Assembly (NCBI GenBank): GCA_018220935.1
Contig: JAAOXU010000030.1
Location: forward strand, 1-60,364
DNA length: 60,364 nt
Direction of reading: 5' to 3'
Source of the DNA: Candidatus Altarchaeota archaeon
Lineage (GTDB): Archaea; SpSt-1190
Below, in pieces: positions 37,399-45,498 of the stretch. A model generated the notes under the pieces. It saw only the letters and a list, made by a program, of their open reading frames with translations. It made no database searches and was not told where the DNA came from. How positions within the stretch are numbered: position 1 is the stretch's first letter; every line of letters begins with the position of its first letter. Position numbers and translations under genes: made by a program.

Positions 37399-38098
37399 AT
37401 CCAAGCTAAAAAAAGAGGGAAAAGTCGCAGAAGTAAAGGATGAAAAAATGCGCGCGTTTGATATAGCTTACGCTGGAGAACGTGCATATCTCATCAAAGT
37501 TGTTCATAATATTGAGTCAGTTAGTGGTGATTTTGCAGATACCATAAAAAAGTGTGCTTCAGTTGTTGGTGCTGAACCTTTAGTAATTAGTCACAGGGGT
37601 AAAGAGACTCTAAAAGAAAATGTAATTTATTCAAGACACGGTGTTCCTGTTATGCGAGAAGAAACTTTTATGTCGTTAGTTCATGGAGACCGAATTGGTG
37701 TTGCTGACCGAGGCGGAATTAAAATCCCAATTAAAGATCTCAGGCCTTTGATGAAAGAATTTGGAATGAGTCGCATAACCTTAGCAAAACTACTAGAAAC
37801 TAGTACTGAAATGGTTAGAAAGTATGAAGGGGGGAGTGCACCTGGAGAAGAAATCGCAAAACGATTAATTGAAATTTTTGGAACTAAGATTTTAAGTCCG
37901 CACCGTTTTGACTGTGTTGAACTAAAACGTGCCTTTATCGGAAAAGCACCAATTGATATGGCTATAAAGAAAAAGAAGACTTTGCTAATTAGTTTTGATT
38001 CAAGTAAACAAAGAATTGAGAATTTGAAAAACGTTTCTGAAGTTTTAGACGCAGAACCAGTAGTTGGTAAAAAATTAGAAGATATCGACCTTGATTGA
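37391..38098 (+). CDS. Archaeal HTH-type transcriptional regulator
   Basis: A 235-aa protein of a conserved archaeal regulator family: an N-terminal nuclease-like alpha/beta domain (FDIAYAGERAYLIKVVHNIE...), the linker GGIKIPI, and a lambda-repressor-type HTH (RITLAKLLETSTEMVRKYEGG) near residues 135-155. It is shorter than the roughly 320-aa members because the C-terminal domain is reduced. GTG 37391 is the longest start and overlaps pheS; ATG 37448, preceded by AAGGA, is a rival and removes the overlap. Targets unknown. Confidence 0.8.
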   Translation: MDISKLKKEGKVAEVKDEKMRAFDIAYAGERAYLIKVVHNIESVSGDFADTIKKCASVVGAEPLVISHRGKETLKENVIYSRHGVPVMREETFMSLVHGDRIGVADRGGIKIPIKDLRPLMKEFGMSRITLAKLLETSTEMVRKYEGGSAPGEEIAKRLIEIFGTKILSPHRFDCVELKRAFIGKAPIDMAIKKKKTLLISFDSSKQRIENLKNVSEVLDAEPVVGKKLEDIDLD

Positions 38099-38103
38099 AA
38101 GGC

Positions 38104-38152
38104 TTTTTAAACAACCGCTTACCAACATTTTGATACTGGTAATAACAGGTGA
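38104..38152 (+). promoter_or_regulatory. Promoter and possible operator of the thermosome gene
   Basis: TATA-like TTTTTAAAC at 38104-38111 predicts a start near 38133. An inverted repeat TTACCA (38119-38124) and TGGTAA (38137-38142) spans that start site. Shine-Dalgarno AGGTGA is at 38147-38152, six bases before ATG. The repeat could bind a heat-shock-type repressor; this is inference. Confidence 0.45.
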
Positions 38153-38158
38153 ATAAAA

Positions 38159-39784
38159 ATGGCAGAAAATTTAAGACAACCAATGATTGTACTCCCAGAG
38201 AGTGCACAACGGATTTTGGGTAGAGATGCTCAACGATTAAACATGATGGCTGCAAAGGCCGTAAGTGAGATAATAAGGACTACTTTAGGACCAAAAGGCA
38301 TGGATAAAATGCTGGTTGACAGTTTAGGTGATGTTATTATCACTAATGATGGTGTTACCATACTTGAGACCATGGATATTGAGCACCCAGCAGCTAAAAT
38401 GATAGTTGAAGTTGCAAAGGCCCAAGAAGATGAAGTCGGAGACGGTACTACTACTGCAACTGTTTTAGCAGGAGAGTTACTAAAAAGAGCAGAAGATCTG
38501 CTTGATCAAGATATTCACCCTGTTGTGATTGTTCAAGGTTACAAACTTGCAGCAGAAGAGGCTATGAAAATAATTGATAGGGTCTCAAGCCCAGTAAGTG
38601 TTGAAGATAAACGACTTTTGTTTAAAATTTCAAAAACTAGCATGAATGGTAGGGGAACTGAGAGTGGAATTGAACACTTAGCCTCAATCGGAGTAAATGC
38701 CGTTTTGAAAGTAGTCAATAAAAACAAGGCAGATGTTGAAGACATTAAAATTGAAAAGAAAGCAGGTGGCAGTCTAGAAGACAGCGCACTAATTGATGGT
38801 ATTGTTTTGGACAAAGAAAGAGTTCATACAGGTATGCCAAGCTCAATTAATGACGCTAGGATTGCACTTCTTAATGTAGCTTTAGAAGTAAAGGAACCAG
38901 AGACTGACGCGCAAATTCAAATTACAAGCCCAGATCAGATTGAAGCTTTCTTGAATAAGGAAGAAGAAATGATTAAGCGCATGGTAACTAAAATTAAGAA
39001 TGTTGAAGCAACTGTATTATTTTGTCAGAAAGGTATTGATGACTTAGCCCAACACTTACTTGCAAAAGAAGGTGTACTAGCAATTAGACGAGTAAAGAAA
39101 AGTGATATGACTGCACTAAGTCGTGCAACTGGTGCATCAATTGTAACTGATATCCGTGACTTAAAAGAAACTGATCTTGGATTTGCAAAAATAGTTGAAG
39201 AGAAAAAAATTGCAGGAGAATCTATGACTTTTGTTGAAGGTTGTAGCGATCCAAAAGCTGTTACCATCCTAATTAGAGGTGGAACTGCCCATGTTACTGA
39301 GGAAGCTGAAAGAAGCCTAAAGGACGCACTAAAGGTTTTAGCAACTGCATTAAGTGACGGTAAAGTTGTCCCAGGTGGTGGAGCAACTGAAATTGAAGTT
39401 GGAATCCAATTAGGGAAAATAGCCTCAAAAATGGGGGGTAGAGCACAACTTGCAATTGAAGCTTTTGCTAAGTCTATGGATATTATTCCAAGAAGCCTAG
39501 CAGATAATGCAGGACTAAATGCCATTGATTTACTCGTAAAAGCCAAGAGTGAACACGAGAGTGGAAAGCACAATCAAGGCATTGAAGTTTTTAGCAGTAC
39601 TACAAAAGACATGTTTGAACTTGGAGTCATTGAACCTGCCATGGTAAAAAAGCAGGCAATAAAAAGTGCTAGTGAAGCTGCAATGATGATTTTGAAGATT
39701 GATGATGTTATTGCTGCTAGTAAGATTAGCAAGGGAGACATGGCTGCTGGCATGGAAGGCATGGGCGGCATGGGTGGATTCTAA
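38159..39784 (+). CDS. thsA: Thermosome subunit (group II chaperonin)
   Basis: A 541-aa group II chaperonin that folds proteins in an ATP-driven double ring. Hallmarks: LGPKG (43-47), NDGVTIL (63-69), GDGTTT (94-99), the GGG-containing [11 protein letters not shown] segment near residue 402, and a Gly/Met-rich C-terminus ([11 protein letters not shown]) as in thermosomes. Full length with no insertion. ATG 38159 has a good Shine-Dalgarno. It is the only chaperonin gene in the window, so the ring may be homomeric. Confidence 0.97.
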   Translation: MAENLRQPMIVLPESAQRILGRDAQRLNMMAAKAVSEIIRTTLGPKGMDKMLVDSLGDVIITNDGVTILETMDIEHPAAKMIVEVAKAQEDEVGDGTTTATVLAGELLKRAEDLLDQDIHPVVIVQGYKLAAEEAMKIIDRVSSPVSVEDKRLLFKISKTSMNGRGTESGIEHLASIGVNAVLKVVNKNKADVEDIKIEKKAGGSLEDSALIDGIVLDKERVHTGMPSSINDARIALLNVALEVKEPETDAQIQITSPDQIEAFLNKEEEMIKRMVTKIKNVEATVLFCQKGIDDLAQHLLAKEGVLAIRRVKKSDMTALSRATGASIVTDIRDLKETDLGFAKIVEEKKIAGESMTFVEGCSDPKAVTILIRGGTAHVTEEAERSLKDALKVLATALSDGKVVPGGGATEIEVGIQLGKIASKMGGRAQLAIEAFAKSMDIIPRSLADNAGLNAIDLLVKAKSEHESGKHNQGIEVFSSTTKDMFELGVIEPAMVKKQAIKSASEAAMMILKIDDVIAASKISKGDMAAGMEGMGGMGGF

Positions 39785-39792
39785 TAAATAAA

Positions 39793-39832
39793 GTGGGGGG
39801 AAAACCCCACCCTTTTATATTTCTTTTTTATC
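39793..39832 (+). terminator. Thermosome terminator, also carrying the next gene's TATA box
   Basis: Stem GTGGGG (39793-39798) and CCCCAC (39805-39810) with a six-base loop, followed by a T-rich tract. TTTTATAT inside that tract (about 39813-39820) lies 21-28 nt before the chosen UbiA start and fits its TATA box. Confidence 0.7.
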
Positions 39833-39840
39833 TTCTTATT

Positions 39841-40662
39841 GTGATTAAAGACTACCTTAAGGAGATGAGACTAAAACATTGGTATAAAGCCGGTATTGTT
39901 TTTGTTGCACCGATTTTAGCAGGACTTTTATTCACAGATAAAATAGCAGCAGTATTTTTTGCATTTTTAGCTTTTGGTTTTATTGCAAGTTCAATTTATG
40001 TGATAAACGATCTTATGGATGCAGACAAGGATAGATTACATCCAAAAAAACGCAATAGACCAATTGCAAGTGGTAAAATTTCAAGAAATTCGGCACTTTT
40101 GTTTTCAAGTATTTTGATTTTACTCGCACTAGTTTTTGCAAATAAGTCAAGCACAGAAGTAACTTACCTTGTTGGTTCTTACTTTTTTCTTATGATTTTT
40201 TACACTTATTATCTCAAAAATAAAGTAATTGTTGATGCATTTACTATTTCACTTGGATTTGTACTTCGCGCACTTGCAGGTGGATTTGCAGTTGGCGTTG
40301 AAGTTACACCTTGGCTATATCTTGGTATTTTCTCATTTGCCATGTACTTAGCATTTTGCAAACGATATACTGAAATTAAATTAGCAGGAACAAAACACAA
40401 AAAGACATTAGAGGAATATCAAGAGATTATTCATATTTTAATTGCAATTAGTGGTGCGATTACTAGTGTACTCTACTCGATTTATGCAATTGACAAAGGG
40501 GGACTTTTGTTTTGGTCTGTACCTTTTGCATACTTAGGTGGACTCCTTCATTTGCGTGAGACCTTTTTAGGTAAGGAAGTTCACGAAAGTATCACAAACC
40601 CAGAAGTCTTTTTCACATTTTTAATTTTTGTTTTGATTGTACTTTTTAGTGTTTATTTATAA
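39841..40662 (+). CDS. UbiA-family prenyltransferase, phosphoribosyl-polyprenol synthase-like
   Basis: A 273-aa integral membrane protein with about eight spans. The metal/pyrophosphate motif NDxxDxxxD is at residues 56-64, followed by HPKKRNRPIASG. The order R-x-K-x-W-x-K near the start, YTYYLKNKVIVD and FVLRALAGGFAV resembles the UbiA subgroup that includes decaprenyl-phosphate phosphoribosyltransferase, more than quinone or lipid synthases. If so, it would make a lipid-linked ribose used for surface glycans; the match is by eye. A longer frame from 39793 runs through the terminator hairpin and is rejected. GTG 39841 fits the TATA spacing. Confidence 0.82.
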   Translation: MIKDYLKEMRLKHWYKAGIVFVAPILAGLLFTDKIAAVFFAFLAFGFIASSIYVINDLMDADKDRLHPKKRNRPIASGKISRNSALLFSSILILLALVFANKSSTEVTYLVGSYFFLMIFYTYYLKNKVIVDAFTISLGFVLRALAGGFAVGVEVTPWLYLGIFSFAMYLAFCKRYTEIKLAGTKHKKTLEEYQEIIHILIAISGAITSVLYSIYAIDKGGLLFWSVPFAYLGGLLHLRETFLGKEVHESITNPEVFFTFLIFVLIVLFSVYL

Positions 40663-43554
40663 TTAGATTAATTCTTCTTTTTCCTTTTTTTTAGACGCAT
40701 ATATGCCATATAAAAGCACTACTAGCGCTAAAAGAACCCTAAAATCTAATTTAAGATTGGTTGTTGATTTCATAAGGGCATATTGAGAGTAAAGTGCGGA
40801 CACAAGATAATCACCCGCATCGTGGCTTAATTTCGCTTTTTGTATGTATTTTTTTAGCAGGGTTGATGAGATGTCATTTAGGGACTCTAATTGTTTTAAG
40901 AGATAAGTTGACCTTTCAAGATAGGTATTAGACGTTACTAAGTATACTTCCAATTTAGGATTTGGCACAAAATCATAGTATTCTTTTGATGCAGCATCTA
41001 TTTGACTTGATAAAAAGAGTGTGTTAGATTTCTTTAGTTCATCTACTATAAAACAAGTTGGCGTATCAAATTTGTATTTTTTACGAACAGCTTCAAGTAC
41101 ATTATCTTCAATACAACCAAATTCAAAAGCAGGTGGACTAGTTAGTAATACAAAGGGCGAAGTTAGTTCACTTGTTTTATTGTTATAAGTATCATTAAGG
41201 GTGGTAGTAATTAGTGCATCAAACTCGAATACTTTTTTCTCATATGGATTTAAATTAAAGCTAAGTGATGCGTTGTATCCACGCGGATGTTCGACCTCAA
41301 TAATTAAGTTATTAGTTTGAGTTGAGTTAATTAGACTTTCAATTACAAGGCCATTATTTTCACTAAGTTCAACACTTGGACCACTAAACACAACTTTGTT
41401 AGGTTGGTTACATTTGGTTTGAAAATAAACAAATTCTCCATCATAAGTATAGTTATGTGTCGCATTCATTTGTCTCCCACTAAAAGGGTGTTTTAGTTTA
41501 ACGGTACCATATTTTTCACATGTAGGTATAATTACACAAGTGTAATTTGCATTCATGCCAAGGTATGTATAATCACAGTTTATGTTTAGATTCTGGGCTT
41601 TTGAAAAATATGTGGTTTCAAAAAATGCAACACCGTTAATATTTACTAAATTAAGTCTAACTTGACCACCAGAAAAACTAACCGATTTTAGTTTTATTGT
41701 ATCTCCAATAAAGTTTTTTGATGAGATTGAGATGGGTTTATGTGACAATTTGATTACAGAACTTGCCGATTCAAGCATAACTTTGTAAGTATTATTTACA
41801 AATATCTTACACTTAACTTCAAAAGTTTCACCTAAAATGGGTATTTTTGGGATACATACTACAGATGAAGGAATATTAGATGAAAAATCGATTAAAATCT
41901 CTTGGTATTTTTCTTTCATTTCAGCTAGAAAATCGTGTTTAGAGACGTAATAGATGATGTTTTTAATAGGATTATCAAGAAGGGAAAGGGGTAAATTTAG
42001 AATTTCAAAGTCAATTATATTTGATAAACTAATAAGTTCTGCTTTTGTTGTTCTTGCATCCTTAATGTTTTTCTCAAAAAAAGCGTTAGTAATTTTTTTC
42101 CTAAATTCTTTAATTTTAGTTTTTAGTGACGTTAGTTCACTTAAGTCTTTTAAGGAATTTAATTCAATCTCAAACCCGAGGACAGCATCAGTATAAACTA
42201 CCACATTTTTTGGCTCAATATATTTTTCAATTTGACCGATAAGGTTTTTTGTTTGGGTTAGTTCGGATTCTATTAGATTAACTAAAAGTTCATTAGATTC
42301 ATCACTTCGTCCAACAGATTTTAAATGATTTACCCTTACATCCAAAAAGACATTTGAAGTCAAGAGAAGTCTAGTTGAAATATCCCCACCAAAACTACAA
42401 GATGATCCGTAAGAGATACATAAGTTTTCCATAGTCTCAATTTTTGATTCTATATTACTTAGTGCAAGAGACGTTTCAAAATCAATATTGTGTAGATAGG
42501 AGGATAACTCTAAAAGTGTTAGATAAGTATTACCAAGACTTTTTGAGGTTTCAATAGATTCAAAATAATTTTTAAGTTTTTTACTATGATCCCAACCTAA
42601 AAAATCAAACTCAAAGCTATTTGCTAGGAGTTTTGACTCAAATGATATTTCAAGTAATGCAAATTTCACAGATGAATTTTTGAGGAGTGTTTGGATTGTT
42701 TTTACCTCTTCTAAAAAATATTTGGATTCTTCAAATTGTTTATTGAGTTCAAATTGTTTTATATTCACTTCCCCTTCTGCTTCACCTAAAAATTTTGCAA
42801 AGTCATTTAGAAAATCAATTCGAGTCATAACAAGTTGAAAGTCAGTAGACCAAAGTCTCCCAAATTCACGTAAATCATTTTTTGCATAAAACCCTTCAAA
42901 TTTACATAGTGCAGTTACACTTGAGAAATATTGATTTTTAATGTAGAGGGGGAGCCTTTTAGAACCACCAAATAAGTTAACAGCACAGCTCGGTTCATTT
43001 GCATTAAACATTAAAAACGGAGAGAAATCGGCTACAGGGACCATTTTTTGTGATTTTATACTTAAGGTATTAAAACTTACCCCCTCAACAAAAATTCTCC
43101 CCGAAAAAGCTTCAAGATTTTGAGCATTTGCTATTGACAGAAATAAATTTTGAGTGTTGGTTTGCATTATTTTTTTATGTAGATCTCGAATTTCATAATC
43201 AATATCAACTAAAGTGTTTATGTCTTTTTTATATCCTTTTTCAAAAAAACCTAAAATTACATTTATTAGTTTTGGTATGAAGTGTTTTATCTCAAACGAT
43301 TTTAGTTGAACGGAATTTCCATAAATTACTGCTTCACTTTGTTTTACTCGAAGATCACTAACTAAATTTCTAACAAGTGTATAATTTGAAATACCTTTAA
43401 GGTTAGGGAGTTCATAAATCTCAGGGTGATCAATTAAACGCTGACTATACTCATATGCTGCATCTGTATCCCAAAAAAGTTGTTGTTTTAGAAGGGTTGA
43501 ATCTGCAAACGACGTCATAAGCAACAAAGCAAGTACACTAAGTTTTTTTAGCAC
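40663..43554 (-). CDS. Large secreted, membrane-anchored protein of the pilin-like operon (963 aa)
   Basis: Signal peptide (MLKKLSVLALLLMTSFA), a long alpha-helical first half with heptad-like stretches, a beta-rich part from about residue 570 with several Cys (CIPKIPILGETFEVKC, CDYTYLG, CVIIPTC), and a C-terminal hydrophobic span followed by a Lys/Glu tail. It starts at GTG 43554, inside the previous gene (17-nt overlap), and is the last gene of a four-gene operon. I do not recognise the family. Its size and anchoring suggest the main extracellular partner of the small pilin-like proteins encoded upstream. Confidence 0.8.
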   Translation of the reverse strand: MLKKLSVLALLLMTSFADSTLLKQQLFWDTDAAYEYSQRLIDHPEIYELPNLKGISNYTLVRNLVSDLRVKQSEAVIYGNSVQLKSFEIKHFIPKLINVILGFFEKGYKKDINTLVDIDYEIRDLHKKIMQTNTQNLFLSIANAQNLEAFSGRIFVEGVSFNTLSIKSQKMVPVADFSPFLMFNANEPSCAVNLFGGSKRLPLYIKNQYFSSVTALCKFEGFYAKNDLREFGRLWSTDFQLVMTRIDFLNDFAKFLGEAEGEVNIKQFELNKQFEESKYFLEEVKTIQTLLKNSSVKFALLEISFESKLLANSFEFDFLGWDHSKKLKNYFESIETSKSLGNTYLTLLELSSYLHNIDFETSLALSNIESKIETMENLCISYGSSCSFGGDISTRLLLTSNVFLDVRVNHLKSVGRSDESNELLVNLIESELTQTKNLIGQIEKYIEPKNVVVYTDAVLGFEIELNSLKDLSELTSLKTKIKEFRKKITNAFFEKNIKDARTTKAELISLSNIIDFEILNLPLSLLDNPIKNIIYYVSKHDFLAEMKEKYQEILIDFSSNIPSSVVCIPKIPILGETFEVKCKIFVNNTYKVMLESASSVIKLSHKPISISSKNFIGDTIKLKSVSFSGGQVRLNLVNINGVAFFETTYFSKAQNLNINCDYTYLGMNANYTCVIIPTCEKYGTVKLKHPFSGRQMNATHNYTYDGEFVYFQTKCNQPNKVVFSGPSVELSENNGLVIESLINSTQTNNLIIEVEHPRGYNASLSFNLNPYEKKVFEFDALITTTLNDTYNNKTSELTSPFVLLTSPPAFEFGCIEDNVLEAVRKKYKFDTPTCFIVDELKKSNTLFLSSQIDAASKEYYDFVPNPKLEVYLVTSNTYLERSTYLLKQLESLNDISSTLLKKYIQKAKLSHDAGDYLVSALYSQYALMKSTTNLKLDFRVLLALVVLLYGIYASKKKEKEELI

Positions 43555-44650
43555 GTATATACAACCCCGTCATGAGTGCACCAAAAAGTGCAATTATTGA
43601 AAATTTTCCTACGTTTAATTTTTTAGTTTCTTTTTCTGGTATAACTGACGTATCAAAAAATTCATCATATGTTGAGAGGGGAACAGTACCAGAAATGTTG
43701 AAAGTTAAGGGTGCATCTTTATACCTTTCAACCACAGAGTTTTCATTTTCTAAAAATGTTAGTAGGGGGTAGGTTGACACTCCGTCTGAAAAGTATAGTA
43801 CATCATCTTCGATTTTAACAAGATAAAATCCTGAGAATGTTAAAGGACAATTTATTCTAAAATCAACTACAGAGTCATACAGAGAAAAAAATATGGGGTC
43901 GTCTGATGCTGCAAGCTTTTTTAGAATATTTGTGTATTTGGTAGTTGATTCGTGACAAAGGGGTAAAGTACTCAAATCATCAACTAAAAGACCTAGTGCT
44001 TGAATTCGGGTCAATCCCCCATTCACAACCATACTAGCAAAAAATTCATTTCGTTTGAAAATATCCATAAATGCCGTTTTTTTAGTTTGGTCAAGAGAAG
44101 TTGCTTTAAGGCTGGTTTTTTTGCTTTTTTCAAGTAAATTAAGTATGGTTTTTAGTGTGTCTCCACTACCACAAAGATCAGAAAGGTAGGTTGATTTGTC
44201 ATATGAGAAATATAATTCGGATGCTTTTTCTAGTGAAGTACACTCGTAATCTGATGCATACGCAGCACCAATTGCAAACTCAAGAGACCGTTTAGTGTTA
44301 GCGTAACCTAATGCTTCTTTTGATAGTGCATCTGTTAGAAGATATGGAACTTTCTCTAAAACTACTTCCAAATTCTCTAAAGGTCCAAACTTAGAAATTA
44401 AATTCTTAAAAAATTCTTGTTCAATTATTGATGACACTGCCTTGTCTAAAGATTTTAGTGGTTTTGATGGACAAATTAATTTGTGAAACCCGTATTCTAG
44501 TCGGTCCCCTAAATCGGGCGCAATAATTGCTGCAAGTTTTGGGGACATTTTTGGATGCGAGAATTGATTTGAAAATTTTACAAGGTAAGGAGAATCACAC
44601 GCAGATACAAGTGCTAACAAGAAAAATATTGCGAAGATGTGTTTATACAT
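43538..44650 (-). CDS. Secreted protein with lipobox-like N-terminus and C-terminal span (370 aa)
   Basis: The N-terminus ends in LVSAC (Cys18), which fits an archaeal lipobox or a simple signal peptide. The external part is mostly helical with at least six Cys, and the C-terminal hydrophobic span (about residues 347-365) is followed by RAKKT. It overlaps the upstream pilin-like gene by 37 nt and the downstream gene by 17 nt. No family recognised. Having both a lipobox and a C-terminal anchor is odd; one of them may not be used. Confidence 0.75.
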   Translation of the reverse strand: MYKHIFAIFFLLALVSACDSPYLVKFSNQFSHPKMSPKLAAIIAPDLGDRLEYGFHKLICPSKPLKSLDKAVSSIIEQEFFKNLISKFGPLENLEVVLEKVPYLLTDALSKEALGYANTKRSLEFAIGAAYASDYECTSLEKASELYFSYDKSTYLSDLCGSGDTLKTILNLLEKSKKTSLKATSLDQTKKTAFMDIFKRNEFFASMVVNGGLTRIQALGLLVDDLSTLPLCHESTTKYTNILKKLAASDDPIFFSLYDSVVDFRINCPLTFSGFYLVKIEDDVLYFSDGVSTYPLLTFLENENSVVERYKDAPLTFNISGTVPLSTYDEFFDTSVIPEKETKKLNVGKFSIIALFGALMTGLYIRAKKT

Positions 44651-45066
44651 ATCGGAGATACTACAACGCCGAACGTTTTAAAACCACTGTCTTCTAGACT
44701 TAAAGTAACACAAAGTGAATTCTCAAAAAAAATTACGGAGTCTTCTTGGATTTTTTGATTATTTATAAATTCAGTAAATGAAAAAGATACCTGCTCACAA
44801 AGCAGGTTAGAATAGTCAAAATATCCATAGTTTAGATCACCTTGAGTATCCCAGTAATTGTAAAACTCATCCAGATTATGGTTTGATACTGCTTTAAAAA
44901 AATCAAATTCAAAATTTCTTGCTTGGTAGAATAGTTCTTCAGCATCCATTAGTTCTGATTGTTTTTTTAGTTCAAGATTGAGAAGTGTTGCTTTGGTTGC
45001 GTATAGACTAATTAAAGTTAAACTAACTAACAAGAACCAGGTTAGTGCAAACACTCCGCGGCGCAT
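44614..45066 (-). CDS. Pilin-like minor protein lacking the +5 Glu (150 aa)
   Basis: The N-terminus MRRG-VFALTWFLLVSLTLISLY has the charged-Gly-hydrophobic layout of type IV pilin precursors but has Thr rather than Glu at position +5, as in GspK/PilX-type minor pilins. The long N-terminal helix continues to about residue 65; a Cys-containing C-terminal domain follows. ATG 45066 has the strongest Shine-Dalgarno of the region, GGAGGTGA (45076-45083), and overlaps the first gene by 25 nt. Assignment as a pilin rests on N-terminal architecture only. Confidence 0.7.
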   Translation of the reverse strand: MRRGVFALTWFLLVSLTLISLYATKATLLNLELKKQSELMDAEELFYQARNFEFDFFKAVSNHNLDEFYNYWDTQGDLNYGYFDYSNLLCEQVSFSFTEFINNQKIQEDSVIFFENSLCVTLSLEDSGFKTFGVVVSPICINTSSQYFSC

Positions 45067-45314
45067 ATTCGCGTCTCACCTCCAATAAACCGTTTAGTGC
45101 AATACATAAATTCAAAATCACAATCAGGTTCTAAATCAACCCAAATACTATGGGTTCCAGTTGGTGTGTATCCGTATAGTAAAACTTGCGCTGCATCTTG
45201 AGTGTAAACTTCAATTTCTCGTGTTAAAACCAGTTTTTCTGGCTGAACTAAGTACAGCAAATTGGGTAGTAAAAAGTACAAAAACAAGAGCTCTATGCTA
45301 AAAAAGCCCTTCAT
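45042..45314 (-). CDS. Small pilin-like protein with GFxxxE-type signal (90 aa)
   Basis: MKG-FFSIELLFLYFLLPNLLYL matches the type IV pilin/class III signal: Lys-Gly before the cut, Phe at +1 and Glu at +5, then a hydrophobic helix. The rest is short, with four Cys (CDFEFMYC, CAAEC). It opens the four-gene operon; the TATA box CTATATAAAT about 26 nt upstream implies a leaderless mRNA. A prepilin peptidase, assembly ATPase and platform protein are not in this window. Confidence 0.75.
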   Translation of the reverse strand: MKGFFSIELLFLYFLLPNLLYLVQPEKLVLTREIEVYTQDAAQVLLYGYTPTGTHSIWVDLEPDCDFEFMYCTKRFIGGETRICAAECLH

Positions 45315-45333
45315 AGTGTATAGTAGTAATTAG

Positions 45334-45343
45334 GATTTATATA
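45334..45343 (-). promoter_or_regulatory. TATA box of the pilin-like operon
   Basis: The minus strand reads CTATATAAAT about 26 nt before ATG 45314, a close match to the archaeal consensus. Confidence 0.6.
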
Positions 45344-45417
45344 GCCCGCAAACTAACACCCCACATCATCGACTTATGAGCGTTACACTCCCTCAGTGGA
45401 CTGACCCTGTTGCGGGC

Positions 45418-45463
45418 CTATTTTGTGTATCTACGCAATGTAGACACACTAGACAAAAAATAG
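45418..45463 (+). other. Inverted repeat upstream of the 536-aa orphan gene
   Basis: GTGTATCTAC (45425-45434) and GTAGACACAC (45440-45449) pair with one mismatch around GCAAT. The outer CTATTTT and AAAATAG extend the symmetry. It sits 10-50 nt upstream of the TATA-like TTAAATTAT (about 45471-45479). It may be an operator or an RNA hairpin. Confidence 0.5.
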
Positions 45464-45498
45464 AGAATGCTTAAATTATTGACGGGTCATATCTATTT

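Noticed and set aside
38119-38142. Assigning the thermosome inverted repeat to the Phr heat-shock regulator.
   Set aside because: The half-sites resemble but the spacing differs from the Pyrococcus operator as I remember it; left as an unnamed operator.
39025-39573. A 182-codon minus-strand open frame inside the thermosome gene.
   Set aside because: It is antisense to a highly conserved chaperonin, has no promoter or Shine-Dalgarno site, and its Ser/Ala-rich product reflects the opposite strand's codons.
39793-39840. UbiA start at GTG 39793.
   Set aside because: The extra residues would be encoded by the thermosome terminator hairpin.
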